From JADFRG01 sp964590515 (GTDB taxonomy: Bacteria > Chloroflexota > Anaerolineae > Anaerolineales > E44-bin32): 64,000 nucleotides of DNA. A program made the position numbers and the translations under genes. The notes beneath the pieces were generated by a model that did no database searches, was not told the DNA's origin, and saw only the letters and a program-made list of their open reading frames with translations. Of this stretch, positions 1-8,039 are shown piece by piece (the stretch's first letter is position 1; the number at the start of each line of letters is the position of its first letter). The stretch is from assembly GCA_964590515.1 (NCBI GenBank), contig CAZPZD010000004.1, positions 1-64,000 of the forward strand, given 5' to 3'.

Positions 1-1175
1 CGGGATGCCTGCCGGCTGACCAGGACGCAGGTTTCGTGCGCCATGCGGCGCTCCGCCAAGAATTCGAGCAAGGGTCGGAGCTGCCCTCCGAAGCGCGGGC
101 TGGGGATGAAGGCCTCGCCAAACGGCTCCGGCTCCAGAGAGTCGGCCGAGACCGTTCCAAGGTTGACCATCCCCCGGCCGTCCAAGTCATCCAAGACCTC
201 GTCCACGGTCAGGTACGGCCGAGGGGCCTCGCGAGCCAGGTCCCCGGATTCGATCTGCTTTGTGCGCAATTCGAGCGCCTGAGCCTCGATTTCGCCGATG
301 GCTACCTGGATTCCAGCCAGATCTTCGGCGAGCACCAGAGTCTCGGCCGGGAGGAAATCGAGCACAGTCTGCGGGTCGGGAGCCATCCAGGGAAGGAAGA
401 ATTCCAGGATGGGCTGTGCCTCGCGGAGCGGGAGAGGCTGGTCACTCGACTGCTGGTAGTACGTGGGAAGGCCCTCTCGAGCCGGTCCGACCTGCACCCC
501 CGGCACCGGTTCTGAAGATCGCTGAGTTGCCGGGTCGAATCGCCGGATCGACTCGATCTCGTCGCCGATGAGTTCTACCCGCACCGGAACTGGGGCCGCG
601 GCCGGCCAGAGATCCAAGATGCCGCCGCGCCGGCTGAATTGACCGCGCTCGGTCACGATGCTCTCCGGTTCATAGCCTGAGCCGATCAAGGAATTGAGGA
701 AGGAATCTAGCTCAAGGGACGAGCCGGCGACCAGCTGATGGGTGTGGGCCGCGAACTGCTCCGGGGAGATCGTCCGGGTCATGATCGCGCGGGCCGAGGT
801 CAGGATGATGAGCGGCTGCAGTCCTCCCGGCTGGGTGAGCCGGGAGAGGGTTTCCACTCGGAGCTGACGGCTGCGCGCTCCCCAGGGAAGCGCTTCGTAG
901 AACAAGGGATCCGGTTCAGGGAAGGTGATCACCTCGGTGGAGGGCGCCCAAATCGGAAGCTCTTGGGCGAGGGTGGCTACCCGGTCTGCCCGGGCGCAGA
1001 TCATTAACACAGGGGCATTGAATTCGGCGGCCAGGGCGGCCGCCATCGGCGGCCGGGCCGCAGGCAACATCGGGAGATGGCGCCCCCGGGTGGACCGAGT
1101 GGCGAGAGTCTCCCGCAGCTCCCAATACTGGGGGAGTGAACGAATCAGATCCAGCAGCGAGGATAGTTCGATCAT
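1..1175 (-). CDS. mfd: Transcription-repair coupling factor Mfd, N-terminal part (runs off the window)
   Basis: Mfd is a DNA translocase that removes RNA polymerase stalled at lesions and recruits UvrA. Reading leftward from ATG at 1175, about 391 codons stay open to the window edge. The visible part matches the N-terminal UvrB-like region: an early RPPMAAALA stretch, an EVITFPEPDPLFYEAL segment, and RGGILDLWP followed by VRVELIGDEIESIRRFDP, which are hallmark Mfd motifs. The helicase motifs lie outside the window. Its start overlaps the pth stop by 4 nt (ATGA), so the two are probably translationally coupled. Confidence 0.93.
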   Translation of the reverse strand, partial: MIELSSLLDLIRSLPQYWELRETLATRSTRGRHLPMLPAARPPMAAALAAEFNAPVLMICARADRVATLAQELPIWAPSTEVITFPEPDPLFYEALPWGARSRQLRVETLSRLTQPGGLQPLIILTSARAIMTRTISPEQFAAHTHQLVAGSSLELDSFLNSLIGSGYEPESIVTERGQFSRRGGILDLWPAAAPVPVRVELIGDEIESIRRFDPATQRSSEPVPGVQVGPAREGLPTYYQQSSDQPLPLREAQPILEFFLPWMAPDPQTVLDFLPAETLVLAEDLAGIQVAIGEIEAQALELRTKQIESGDLAREAPRPYLTVDEVLDDLDGRGMVNLGTVSADSLEPEPFGEAFIPSPRFGGQLRPLLEFLAERRMAHETCVLVSRQAS

Positions 1176-1759
1176 CCCGCAGGCCGGGTGTTGCAGTCGG
1201 TCATCGCCTTCTCGATCCCGGCCTCGAGGAACCGGCGGACGCAGCCCAGGGCTCGATCGAGCGTCTCAGTGACCAGGTCCAGTTCGTCGGAGGCGAAGTT
1301 CGACAACACAAAGCCAGCCGGATCGAGCCGGCCGCGTGGCCTCCCGATTCCGATCCGCAAACGGGGAAATCCCTGGTCACTGAGATGGTTGATCAATGAC
1401 CGCATACCGCGGTGACCCGAGGACCCGCCAAACGGCCGCATCCGAAGGGTGCCCAACTCGAGATCCAGATCGTCGAACGCGACGAGCAGGTTCGACGGCT
1501 CGACTCGGTGGAGTTTGACGAGCGCCGCGATCGCTCGCCCGGTTTCGTTGACGTAGGTCTGCGGTTTAGCAAGCAGAAATCTCCTTCCGGCATGCGATCC
1601 GGCGGCAAGCAGCGATTCGGATTGGTGGGTATCCAGCCGCAGGCCGAATTCACGGGCGATTCGGTCGATCAGCAGGAATCCCGCGTTGTGTCGGTTGTTC
1701 CGGTACTGTCGACCGGGATTGCCCAGGCCGACGACGAGGCTGAGGGGGGAATCGTTCAT
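1172..1759 (-). CDS. pth: Peptidyl-tRNA hydrolase
   Basis: Pth cleaves peptidyl-tRNA released prematurely from ribosomes and recycles the tRNA in the cytoplasm. The 195-aa product has the usual length. It opens with VVGLGNPG and has the substrate-binding Asn14 and the catalytic His24 in NNRHNAGF. FDDLDLELG contains the catalytic-site aspartate, and GGSSGHRGMRS is the conserved glycine-rich loop. It overlaps the upstream membrane-protein gene and the downstream mfd by 4 nt on each side, giving a compact pth-mfd pair as in many bacteria. Confidence 0.97.
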   Translation of the reverse strand: MNDSPLSLVVGLGNPGRQYRNNRHNAGFLLIDRIAREFGLRLDTHQSESLLAAGSHAGRRFLLAKPQTYVNETGRAIAALVKLHRVEPSNLLVAFDDLDLELGTLRMRPFGGSSGHRGMRSLINHLSDQGFPRLRIGIGRPRGRLDPAGFVLSNFASDELDLVTETLDRALGCVRRFLEAGIEKAMTDCNTRPAG

Positions 1760-2499
1760 CGCCTCGGAGATCGTCCGGATCGTCGATGCAATCGGCGCAT
1801 TCGTAAGAACCCGGCGTACGCTCTTGCCCGGGGGGCGAACAATTGGTAGAGGGCAAGCGAACTTGCCAGTCCGACCGCGGCGACTACCCCGACAGTCACG
1901 GCGGTTCTGAACGGATCCGGCCGGCTCTCCGCCGGGGGTTCGGGCTCGCGTGCTTCCTCAGGAAGCCGGGTGGGCTCGGGAGCTGCCGTGGCCGGCAGGT
2001 CGACCAAGCCGGCCGGCGCCTCGGTCGGGGTGTAGTTGCGGACCCGCAGGTCTTGCACGATCGCGACCAACGGCTCGCCGCCCTGGATGCGGACTCGCAA
2101 TCGAAGCCGGTAGTTTCCGTCGCTGATCGGCCCGGTATCCCAGATAGCCAGCCGGCCGTCGACCACGGGCGTGTCGACAGGCTCACCCAGGGCGAACCAG
2201 GTCTCGGTTGGGTCTGGATCAAAGCCAAAGGCAAGGTCGAAAACTTCAAACTCAGGATGGGTGGCCGTGCCTCTGATCGTGACGATCCCCTGCAGGGCCT
2301 GCCCCTCTGCCGGCTGGACGATTTCGGCGAAGCCCGGCACCTCGATTTGAGATGCCACCCGAATTGCAGCGCCGGCCGAGGTCGCTCCGAACCCCAGTAT
2401 GGCAAGCCAGAGTGGAAGGAATCCAAGCCTGGTCTGCCCGAGTGCACACCCGGCAGACCGGCCAGGACACCGCCAGCTTGGGGGTCGGAGGGCGCTCAC
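1756..2499 (-). CDS. Exported Ig-like domain protein with C-terminal membrane anchor
   Basis: No named family is recognised. The 247-aa product has an N-terminal hydrophobic stretch (about residues 26-46, ending in a small-residue AGA region) that looks like a signal peptide. A beta-rich domain follows (about 55-150; phrases such as GIVTIRGTA and NYRLRLRVRI resemble Ig-like/Big folds). Then come a Pro/Glu/Arg-rich linker and a single transmembrane helix near 203-224 with a basic tail. This is a type I exported protein with its domain outside the cell. It overlaps pth by 4 nt, but a functional link is not evident. The N-terminus may begin slightly further in. Confidence 0.72.
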   Translation of the reverse strand: MSALRPPSWRCPGRSAGCALGQTRLGFLPLWLAILGFGATSAGAAIRVASQIEVPGFAEIVQPAEGQALQGIVTIRGTATHPEFEVFDLAFGFDPDPTETWFALGEPVDTPVVDGRLAIWDTGPISDGNYRLRLRVRIQGGEPLVAIVQDLRVRNYTPTEAPAGLVDLPATAAPEPTRLPEEAREPEPPAESRPDPFRTAVTVGVVAAVGLASSLALYQLFAPRARAYAGFLRMRRLHRRSGRSPRR

Positions 2500-2542
2500 G
2501 GCTCGATCAGGCGCGAACAGGATAGTTTAACACGCGGAGCGA

Positions 2543-2571
2543 TTGACGATCGAGGCCCGGCCCGGTACAAT
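2543..2571 (+). promoter_or_regulatory. Sigma-70-type promoter for the beta-solenoid gene
   Basis: TTGACG (2543-2548), 17 nt spacer, TACAAT (2566-2571). It lies in the divergent gap between a minus-strand and a plus-strand gene. The predicted start is near 2578. Confidence 0.7.
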
Positions 2572-2579
2572 TTCCATTT

Positions 2580-2616
2580 GGGGCGTCACCCGGATGCGGG
2601 TGAGGCGCCCCTTTTT
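2580..2616 (+). promoter_or_regulatory. Terminator-like hairpin at the 5' end of the leader
   Basis: A GC-rich stem pairs 2580-2591 with 2598-2611 (12 pairs, two-base bulge, six-base loop) and is followed by five T. It sits immediately after the predicted transcription start, and no plus-strand gene lies upstream to be terminated. An attenuator or a 5'-stabilising stem is therefore more likely than a terminator of a preceding gene. Confidence 0.6.
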
Positions 2617-2637
2617 GTGCACAGCGAAGGAGCCTGG

Positions 2638-3111
2638 ATGACGGAATCAGAGGGCCGGCTTTCGGCGGATGTCATTCATCAGGAGGGTGGGGTTGTCGAG
2701 CGGGTTAGCGGGGATGAGGTGCATGTCAGCCAGAGCGGGGTGAGATCGATCAGCGGTGAGCAATTGTCCGTCTGGCAGAGCGGGGTCTGGCACGCGGAGG
2801 CCCAAGATATCGAGCTGCAGCAATCAGCTGCGGTTGGAGTGAGGGGCGAAAGTGTATCCCTCGAGAGCAGTGCAAGTGCGGTTTCAATCGCAGAATACGG
2901 AGAGCTTTCCAACTCGCGGGCCGGAATTGTGATCGGAGGCGAGCTGAACTTGAACAACAGCCCAAGCCTGATTGTGCTTGCCCGCCAGGTCAACGGAAAT
3001 GTCGAGACCGTGCTAGACACTCGGGGCGCTCTGCTGATGGGTGTGGCGGCGGGCATAGTCAGTGGCGTATTCTATTTGCTCACCAGCATGCTGCGCCGCT
3101 CGCGGGACTGA
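2638..3111 (+). CDS. Small beta-solenoid protein with C-terminal transmembrane helix
   Basis: The function is unknown. The ATG at 2638 is chosen because AAGGAG lies 5 nt upstream and the promoter is at 2543-2571; longer in-frame starts run into the opposite gene. The 157-aa product has no signal peptide. Residues about 15-125 are a run of 14-18-residue rungs with alternating hydrophobics and a recurring QSG/QSA or SSA turn (VHVSQSG, LSVWQSG, IELQQSA, VSLESSA), suggesting a right-handed beta-helix. A helix near 133-152 ends in RRSRD, so the solenoid would be cytoplasmic and tail-anchored. The repeated rungs recall bactofilins, but I see no clear homology. rplY follows 31 nt later. Confidence 0.8.
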   Translation: MTESEGRLSADVIHQEGGVVERVSGDEVHVSQSGVRSISGEQLSVWQSGVWHAEAQDIELQQSAAVGVRGESVSLESSASAVSIAEYGELSNSRAGIVIGGELNLNNSPSLIVLARQVNGNVETVLDTRGALLMGVAAGIVSGVFYLLTSMLRRSRD

Positions 3112-3142
3112 ACTCGGTACATAGACAGGAGCAGGCAGACTC

Positions 3143-3832
3143 ATGACCGCAATCAAGCTAGAGGCCAAGCGACGGACCGTACTCGGCAAGCAGAACCGGC
3201 GACTCCGGCGGGAAGGAATTCTGCCGGCGGTTCTCTACGGGTCACAGCTTGGGTCGTTTCCGATTGAGCTCGACCGACGCACGGCGAGCCGGGTATTGGC
3301 GCGGGTCAGCCGTTCAACCCTCATCGAACTTGAAGTGGACGAAGAACCCCACACGGTCTTGGTACGGGAAATCCAGCGGGATCCTCTGCGCGGCAGGCTG
3401 CTGCACATCGACTTCCTCAAAGTCAGGATGGATGTCCGGATCCGGGCGGAAGTCCCCATCGAGTTGGTCGGAGAGGCTCCGGCGGCCAAGATTGCCGGAG
3501 GAGTGCTCGTGACCGGGGTGGACGCGATCGAGGTCGAGGCCTTGCCAGCCGATCTGCCAGACCGGGTCACGGTTGATCTGGAGGCGCTGGTCAACATCGA
3601 TGACTCGATCACCGTAGCGGACTTGTTCATCGGTGAGAACGTCCGGATCCTGACCGAACTCAACGAATTGGTTGCCCGAGTCATCTACGAAGCCGAAGAG
3701 ATCATCCCTGAGGCTGTGGTGGTGACCGAAGCCGTGGAAGGTGTGGCCGAGCTGGCTGAGGGGGCCGAGGCGGCCGTGCCCGAGGAGGCTGGTAAGGAAG
3801 AAGGAGAAGAAGAGGGCGACGAGCGGCGCTGA
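3143..3832 (+). CDS. rplY: 50S ribosomal protein L25/TL5 (Ctc family)
   Basis: This protein binds 5S rRNA on the large subunit. The 229-aa protein is the long two-domain TL5/Ctc type. The N-terminal 5S-binding domain (1-95) contains LRREGILPAVLYG and RDPLRGRLLHIDF; the C-terminal beta domain (96-185) contains VPIELVGEAP and LPADLPDRVTVDL. It ends in an acidic Ala/Glu-rich tail. The start ATG is preceded by an AGGAG-like site. It probably shares a transcript with the upstream solenoid gene and ends 1 nt before the convergent Nudix gene. Confidence 0.96.
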   Translation: MTAIKLEAKRRTVLGKQNRRLRREGILPAVLYGSQLGSFPIELDRRTASRVLARVSRSTLIELEVDEEPHTVLVREIQRDPLRGRLLHIDFLKVRMDVRIRAEVPIELVGEAPAAKIAGGVLVTGVDAIEVEALPADLPDRVTVDLEALVNIDDSITVADLFIGENVRILTELNELVARVIYEAEEIIPEAVVVTEAVEGVAELAEGAEAAVPEEAGKEEGEEEGDERR

Positions 3833-3833
3833 G

Positions 3834-4418
3834 TTACGCCGGGCTGCTGGCGAGCAGGTCCAACAGACTCTTGGTGATCCGGGCCGTCACCCCCCAAATC
3901 ACTTCGCCTTCGTACGGCTTGAAGGTATACACCTGGACGCTGAGTCCGGGAACGAATGGCTGGCGCGAGTGGACCTCCAGGTTTGCGGATTCGGCCAGCC
4001 AGCGGAGAGGCACCCCAAAGCACCTGGCAACTTCCACGTCATTCGGCCGCAGAGGATACGGCCAGGGGATCACTCCGATCACCGGGGTGACCACAAACTG
4101 GGTGACGGTGATCAAAGGGTTGAGCTGACCAAGCACCCGGACATCCGCAGCCCGCAGCCCGATTTCTTCCTCTGTTTCACGCAGCGCGGCCTCCGCCGCC
4201 GAACGGTCGGCAGGTTCAATTCTGCCTCCGGGAAATGACACCTGCCCGCGGTGCACGTCCACCGAGTCGGTTCGGCGGGTGTACAGCAGGTTCCAATTGC
4301 CCTGGTCGAGGAAGAGCGGGATGAGCACCGCAGCCGGGGTAGCCTCCCATTCGGTCTGAACGCCGCCTGGAAACTGGAAGAGCAATCCGGCCAGCCGGCC
4401 GACCAGGTCGTCCGACAC
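3834..4418 (-). CDS. Nudix hydrolase, CoA pyrophosphatase-like
   Basis: This is a predicted nucleotide-diphosphate-X hydrolase. The Nudix box is complete: GGRIEPADRSAAEAALRETEEEIGL has the G-x5-E-x7-REUxEE-x-GU pattern. The context VHRGQVSFPGGR before it is typical of the NudL/YeaB CoA-pyrophosphatase group. GTG at 4418 is preferred because it immediately follows the trmI stop; an ATG at 4442 would add eight residues by overlapping trmI. The product is 194 aa. The substrate is inferred from family resemblance only. Confidence 0.88.
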   Translation of the reverse strand: MSDDLVGRLAGLLFQFPGGVQTEWEATPAAVLIPLFLDQGNWNLLYTRRTDSVDVHRGQVSFPGGRIEPADRSAAEAALRETEEEIGLRAADVRVLGQLNPLITVTQFVVTPVIGVIPWPYPLRPNDVEVARCFGVPLRWLAESANLEVHSRQPFVPGLSVQVYTFKPYEGEVIWGVTARITKSLLDLLASSPA

Positions 4419-4419
4419 C

Positions 4420-5193
4420 CTAGCCCTGCATCGCCCGTGCAAAGACCAGGTAGCCGGTGTGCCCGATCATCCGGTCTTCGGGCCGGAACCGATCGGCGAC
4501 CGTCTTGTAGAATCGCAACAGGACTTCGCAGACCTCGACCAGACCGAACGAGTGCTGATCGAGGGCGGCGAGCAGCCGGCTAACCTGATTGGTGGTTGGA
4601 AGGATAGTGCCTAGCGCCCCGCCGCTCTGCATCGCCTGCCGGACCTGAGTTAAGTAGCGCTCGGGCTCGGGCAGATCGAGGAACACGGCCGGAACCTCCC
4701 GAGGTTCGAGGCCGAATTCGATATCTTGCAGGTGCAGACTCACCCGATCGAGCAGCCCAAGCCGCTCCAGGTTGCGGCGGGCGAGCTCCTGCATGTCGTC
4801 CCTCCGGTCGTAGGAAAACACGCGCCCGCTCGGGCCGACCGCCCAGGCCAGGGCGCTGGTCAGGGCTCCAGAACCGGTTCCGGCCTCGAGTACCGTGGTC
4901 CCGGGACCCACCGACAATTTCAACATGATATAGCCGATGTCCTTGGGATACATGATTTGGGACCGTCGCTTGGTGTGCAGCAGGATGTCCAGCAACGATG
5001 GTTGGAGCAGCAGGAAGTCGTTGCCGCTGTGGCTCTTCACCAGGGTACCCCAGTCTCTTTCGATCAAATCGGCATGCCGCAGCACCCCCCAATGGGTATG
5101 CAACTTGTTCTCCGGGTTCAGCTGGGTGAGGAATTGTTTGCGCCCTTTGCCCACCAGCATGGCTAAGTCGCCCGCCTGACTCTTGATTCCCAA
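4420..5193 (-). CDS. trmI: tRNA (adenine-N1)-methyltransferase TrmI
   Basis: TrmI methylates adenine 58 in the T-loop of tRNA using S-adenosylmethionine. The 257-aa product matches the family length. An N-terminal beta domain (1-75) contains DWGTLVKSHSGNDF and LHTKRRSQIMYPKD, the TrmI signature. The Rossmann methyltransferase domain carries the SAM motif LEAGTGSGALT and the FLDLPEPE motif. A methyltransferase of different subfamily lies 12 nt upstream and a Nudix hydrolase follows, in a minus-strand run. Confidence 0.95.
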   Translation of the reverse strand: MGIKSQAGDLAMLVGKGRKQFLTQLNPENKLHTHWGVLRHADLIERDWGTLVKSHSGNDFLLLQPSLLDILLHTKRRSQIMYPKDIGYIMLKLSVGPGTTVLEAGTGSGALTSALAWAVGPSGRVFSYDRRDDMQELARRNLERLGLLDRVSLHLQDIEFGLEPREVPAVFLDLPEPERYLTQVRQAMQSGGALGTILPTTNQVSRLLAALDQHSFGLVEVCEVLLRFYKTVADRFRPEDRMIGHTGYLVFARAMQG

Positions 5194-5205
5194 GCTAGCC
5201 TCCTC

Positions 5206-5877
5206 TCAAGTCATCCGCATCGACACCGGATCCATCGGCCCCACCCGGGGCTGGTGTGGTTTGCACCCGATGATCTGAACCACGTTGGCTCGCAGCACCG
5301 GGACGTCTACCCGGTGGACCTCAAACCCAACCTGAACGAACGCTTCGGTCCACTCCGGCTGGATTTCACCAGACTGGTCGGTGACCCGAAAGAGCCAGTT
5401 TGCCAGTCGATCGAGCGCCCCTCGGCCACGGATCACGCTCGTGGCGACGATCACCAGCCTGGCGCCCAACTGCAGCACCCGCCAGGCTTCCTGAATCGAT
5501 CGCGGCTCAAGGATGTATTCGGCAGGGAACGTCGACACCACGCAAGCAATGCTGGCCGATCGGAAGGGCAGCGCTTGCGAGCGGGCCCGCACCAGCCGGG
5601 GTTTCATCCCGCTGTGCCTCAACCTGCGCAGGGCGAGCCGGGACATCTGGCGGGAAGGATCCAGGCCGATGGCCCGAGGTCCCAGCTTGACCAGCAGATG
5701 ACCGGGCCCGTGGCCGATTTCTAGCACCGGGTCGCCGGTCACCGCTTGCTCGGCGGAAAGCACCCAGGCCTTCCACTGGCCGACAGATACCAGGTAGGCG
5801 ATGGCATCGTATGTCCACGCCAGGCTGGTGTAGAAATGCAGAAAGAATAGACGCAGCCCGGCCCGCAGCACCCTCAC
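5206..5877 (-). CDS. Class I SAM-dependent methyltransferase (UbiE-like)
   Basis: This 223-aa cytosolic methyltransferase has an unknown substrate. The start is taken as GTG at 5877, which overlaps the mgtE stop (GTGA). A longer open frame to 6099 lies entirely inside mgtE and looks non-coding. Motif I is VLEIGHGPGHLL and motif II is IGLDPSRQM. The ALPFRSASIACVVSTFPAEYI and EAWRVLQLGARLVIV segments are the post-I and motif III equivalents of the Methyltransf_11 family. It lies between mgtE and trmI. Confidence 0.85.
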   Translation of the reverse strand: MRVLRAGLRLFFLHFYTSLAWTYDAIAYLVSVGQWKAWVLSAEQAVTGDPVLEIGHGPGHLLVKLGPRAIGLDPSRQMSRLALRRLRHSGMKPRLVRARSQALPFRSASIACVVSTFPAEYILEPRSIQEAWRVLQLGARLVIVATSVIRGRGALDRLANWLFRVTDQSGEIQPEWTEAFVQVGFEVHRVDVPVLRANVVQIIGCKPHQPRVGPMDPVSMRMT

Positions 5878-7235
5878 CGTAGGTAAGGAAGGAACACGGC
5901 GCCCAGTCCCAAGAACAAGGCAAAGCCGACGCTGTCTGTGAAAGTTGTCACGATTACCGAGGAGGCCAGTGCGGGATCCAGCTTCAAGGACCTCAGGGTG
6001 AGGGGCACCAGCGCACCGACCACTCCCGCAACCAGCATGTTGCCGACGATGGCGGCTGCCAGGATTGCGCCCAAAGCTAGGTTCCGCTTCCACAGCCACA
6101 CCCCCAGACCCAGTGCAGTCCCGACGAAGACCCCGTGCAGCAGTCCGGTCAAGCCTTCTTTGAGCACTGTGCGCCTGGTATTGCGCGACTCTATGTCACC
6201 GAGCGCCATTGCTCGCACCATCAGGGTCAGGCTTTGAGTGGCCGTGTTCCCTCCCATTCCGGCCACCACCGACTGGAAGACGGCCAGCACCGCGACCTGG
6301 GCGATCAAGCTCTGGAAGTTTCCAATTACCCAGGCGGCGAAGAGGGCGGTGACCGCGTTTACGTAGAGCCAGGGCAATCGCCGCCGCACCGAGGTCACCA
6401 GCGGGCTGTTGATCGAGAGATCGGAGGAGGGAAGGTTGGCCAGTCGGTACAAATCCTCGGTAGCCTCCTGCTGGATGACGTCCAGGATGTCATCGTGTGA
6501 AATGACGCCCCGCATCACCCCCTGATCATCGAGAACCGGAATGGCCCCCAGGCCGTAACGGGACATCAAGCGGGCGACGACTTCCTGGTCATCGCTGGTA
6601 CCCACGGATTTCACCTCGGATTTCATGAAGCTCTCGACCGAAGCATCCGGACTGGCAACGAGCAGGTCCCGCACCCCAACCACTCCGACCAACCGGCCGG
6701 CCGGGTCTTGAACATACAAGTAATACGGCGTGTCGGATCCAGGTTCCGCTTGGCGCAACTTATCGATGGCGTCAGAGGCGCGGATCGACTGTGGAAAAGC
6801 AATAAAGGCGGTTGTCATCCGCCCGCCGGCGGTATTGTCGGGAAAACCGAGCAAGGGCAGTACGCCCTTAGCCGCCTCCATCTCAGCGACGATTTCCGCG
6901 GCCCGCCGGGGATCGAGGTCGCCGAGGACATCCGCAGCTTCGTCGGGCTCCATCCGGTCGAGGGCGTCGGCCAGGCGATCGGTGTCGAGAGTCTCGGCCA
7001 GATCAAGGGCTGCCTGGTCTCCCAGCTCGGTGAGCAGTCGGGCAGTCGTCCGGGAACTGAGCTCGGGAAGCAGGGCCGCCACTTCCTCGTCTTCAAGGTC
7101 GGTGAAGGCCTCCGCCCGGTCTGCCGGGTGGAGCTCCCGCAATGCGTCGACTGCGGATTGAATCTGCCCAGCCTCGAGCGCGGATCGAATCCGCTCCAAG
7201 GCGTGTTCAATCTGAGAAGGGTCCACGGGTCTCAT
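5874..7235 (-). CDS. mgtE: Magnesium transporter MgtE
   Basis: MgtE is a dimeric Mg2+ channel in the inner membrane, gated by cytosolic Mg2+. The 453-aa product has all three parts. The N-domain has helical repeats (25-135; LHPADRAE, LLPELSS, LDPRRAAEIV). Two CBS domains follow (about 140-260; GVVGVRDLL, GVISHDDILDV). After the RRLPWLYVN plug come five transmembrane helices (285-453). The pore region keeps GMGGNTATQSL, and the ion-site aspartate is in TTFTDSVGF. The small CBS/pore differences do not suggest loss of function. Confidence 0.96.
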   Translation of the reverse strand: MRPVDPSQIEHALERIRSALEAGQIQSAVDALRELHPADRAEAFTDLEDEEVAALLPELSSRTTARLLTELGDQAALDLAETLDTDRLADALDRMEPDEAADVLGDLDPRRAAEIVAEMEAAKGVLPLLGFPDNTAGGRMTTAFIAFPQSIRASDAIDKLRQAEPGSDTPYYLYVQDPAGRLVGVVGVRDLLVASPDASVESFMKSEVKSVGTSDDQEVVARLMSRYGLGAIPVLDDQGVMRGVISHDDILDVIQQEATEDLYRLANLPSSDLSINSPLVTSVRRRLPWLYVNAVTALFAAWVIGNFQSLIAQVAVLAVFQSVVAGMGGNTATQSLTLMVRAMALGDIESRNTRRTVLKEGLTGLLHGVFVGTALGLGVWLWKRNLALGAILAAAIVGNMLVAGVVGALVPLTLRSLKLDPALASSVIVTTFTDSVGFALFLGLGAVFLPYLR

Positions 7236-7313
7236 GGAGTTTGGCTGGGAGACGGAAGGGAAACGGGAGCTTCTGCGGCTTGTGGGCCGGGCAGGGGTCC
7301 GCCCGCCCCTAGC

Positions 7314-8018
7314 TTAGCTTCTTCGCCGGCCGCCGCCGACGAAGCTGGCCCAGTACATCAATTGCAGGATGGCGGCAGCCAGGGCTGCGACGTAGGTGAA
7401 GGCCGCCGCGGTGAGCACCGATCTGACCCCTTCCTGCTCCTCGCGGCTGCGCAGGATCCCGGCCTCGGCAAGCAGGGCCCGGGCGCGGGCCGAGGCGTTG
7501 AGCTCCACGGGCAGGGTCGCCAGCGAGAACACGGCACCCAGGGCGAACATTCCCACACCGACCCAGGCGAGCTGAGTACCGAGCACGCTCCGCAGCACCA
7601 AACCAATCAAGATCATAAACACACCGAGCCGGGACCCGTAATTGACGAGCGGGACGAGCGCGGCCCGAAACCGGAGCGGAGCATAGCCGTGCTTGTCTTG
7701 CATCGCGTGCCCGATTTCGTGAGCGGCAATGGCCAACGAGGCGACCGAGCGACCATTGGCAACTCCGGCCGATAGGCGGAGGGTGTGGTCGCGCGGATCG
7801 TAGTGGTCGGTCAGCTGACCGGAGATGCCGTCTAGACTGACGTCACCGACGCCTCCGTGCTGCAGCAATCGCTTGGCGGCTTCCGCGCCGGTCAGTCCCG
7901 ACCCGTTTTCTACTTTGCCCCATTTCCGATAGGTCGAGCTCACCCACCACCGTGCCAGCATCACCAGGATGAAGGCCGGAAGCATGAACAGCAGGTAATC
8001 TCCTGAGAACAACAACAA
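7314..8018 (-). CDS. Neutral zinc metallopeptidase, YugP family (membrane)
   Basis: This is a predicted membrane-embedded zinc protease of unknown substrate. The 234-aa product begins with a transmembrane helix (about 5-24). It carries the zinc motif HEIGHA near residue 96 in AIAAHEIGHAMQDK, and LRLSAGVANGRSVASLA just before it is typical of the family. A hydrophobic pair of helices follows at about 118-165, then another near 205-225. The VELNASARA segment after the helices supplies the usual third zinc-ligand region (E, then ASxRA). It lies between the S41 protease and mgtE, with a 78-nt gap to mgtE. Confidence 0.9.
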   Translation of the reverse strand: MLLFSGDYLLFMLPAFILVMLARWWVSSTYRKWGKVENGSGLTGAEAAKRLLQHGGVGDVSLDGISGQLTDHYDPRDHTLRLSAGVANGRSVASLAIAAHEIGHAMQDKHGYAPLRFRAALVPLVNYGSRLGVFMILIGLVLRSVLGTQLAWVGVGMFALGAVFSLATLPVELNASARARALLAEAGILRSREEQEGVRSVLTAAAFTYVAALAAAILQLMYWASFVGGGRRRS

Positions 8019-8039
8019 CTCGCACCTCGCTTCTGCCGA

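Noticed and set aside
1843..2637. Upstream extension of the plus-strand solenoid gene as one 422-aa protein
   Set aside because: That part is antisense to the Ig-like protein gene and has no protein-like pattern; a promoter and ribosome-binding site support the start at 2638.
5878..6099. Longer start for the UbiE-like methyltransferase
   Set aside because: The region is inside mgtE; the GTGA overlap at 5874-5877 gives the family-typical start.
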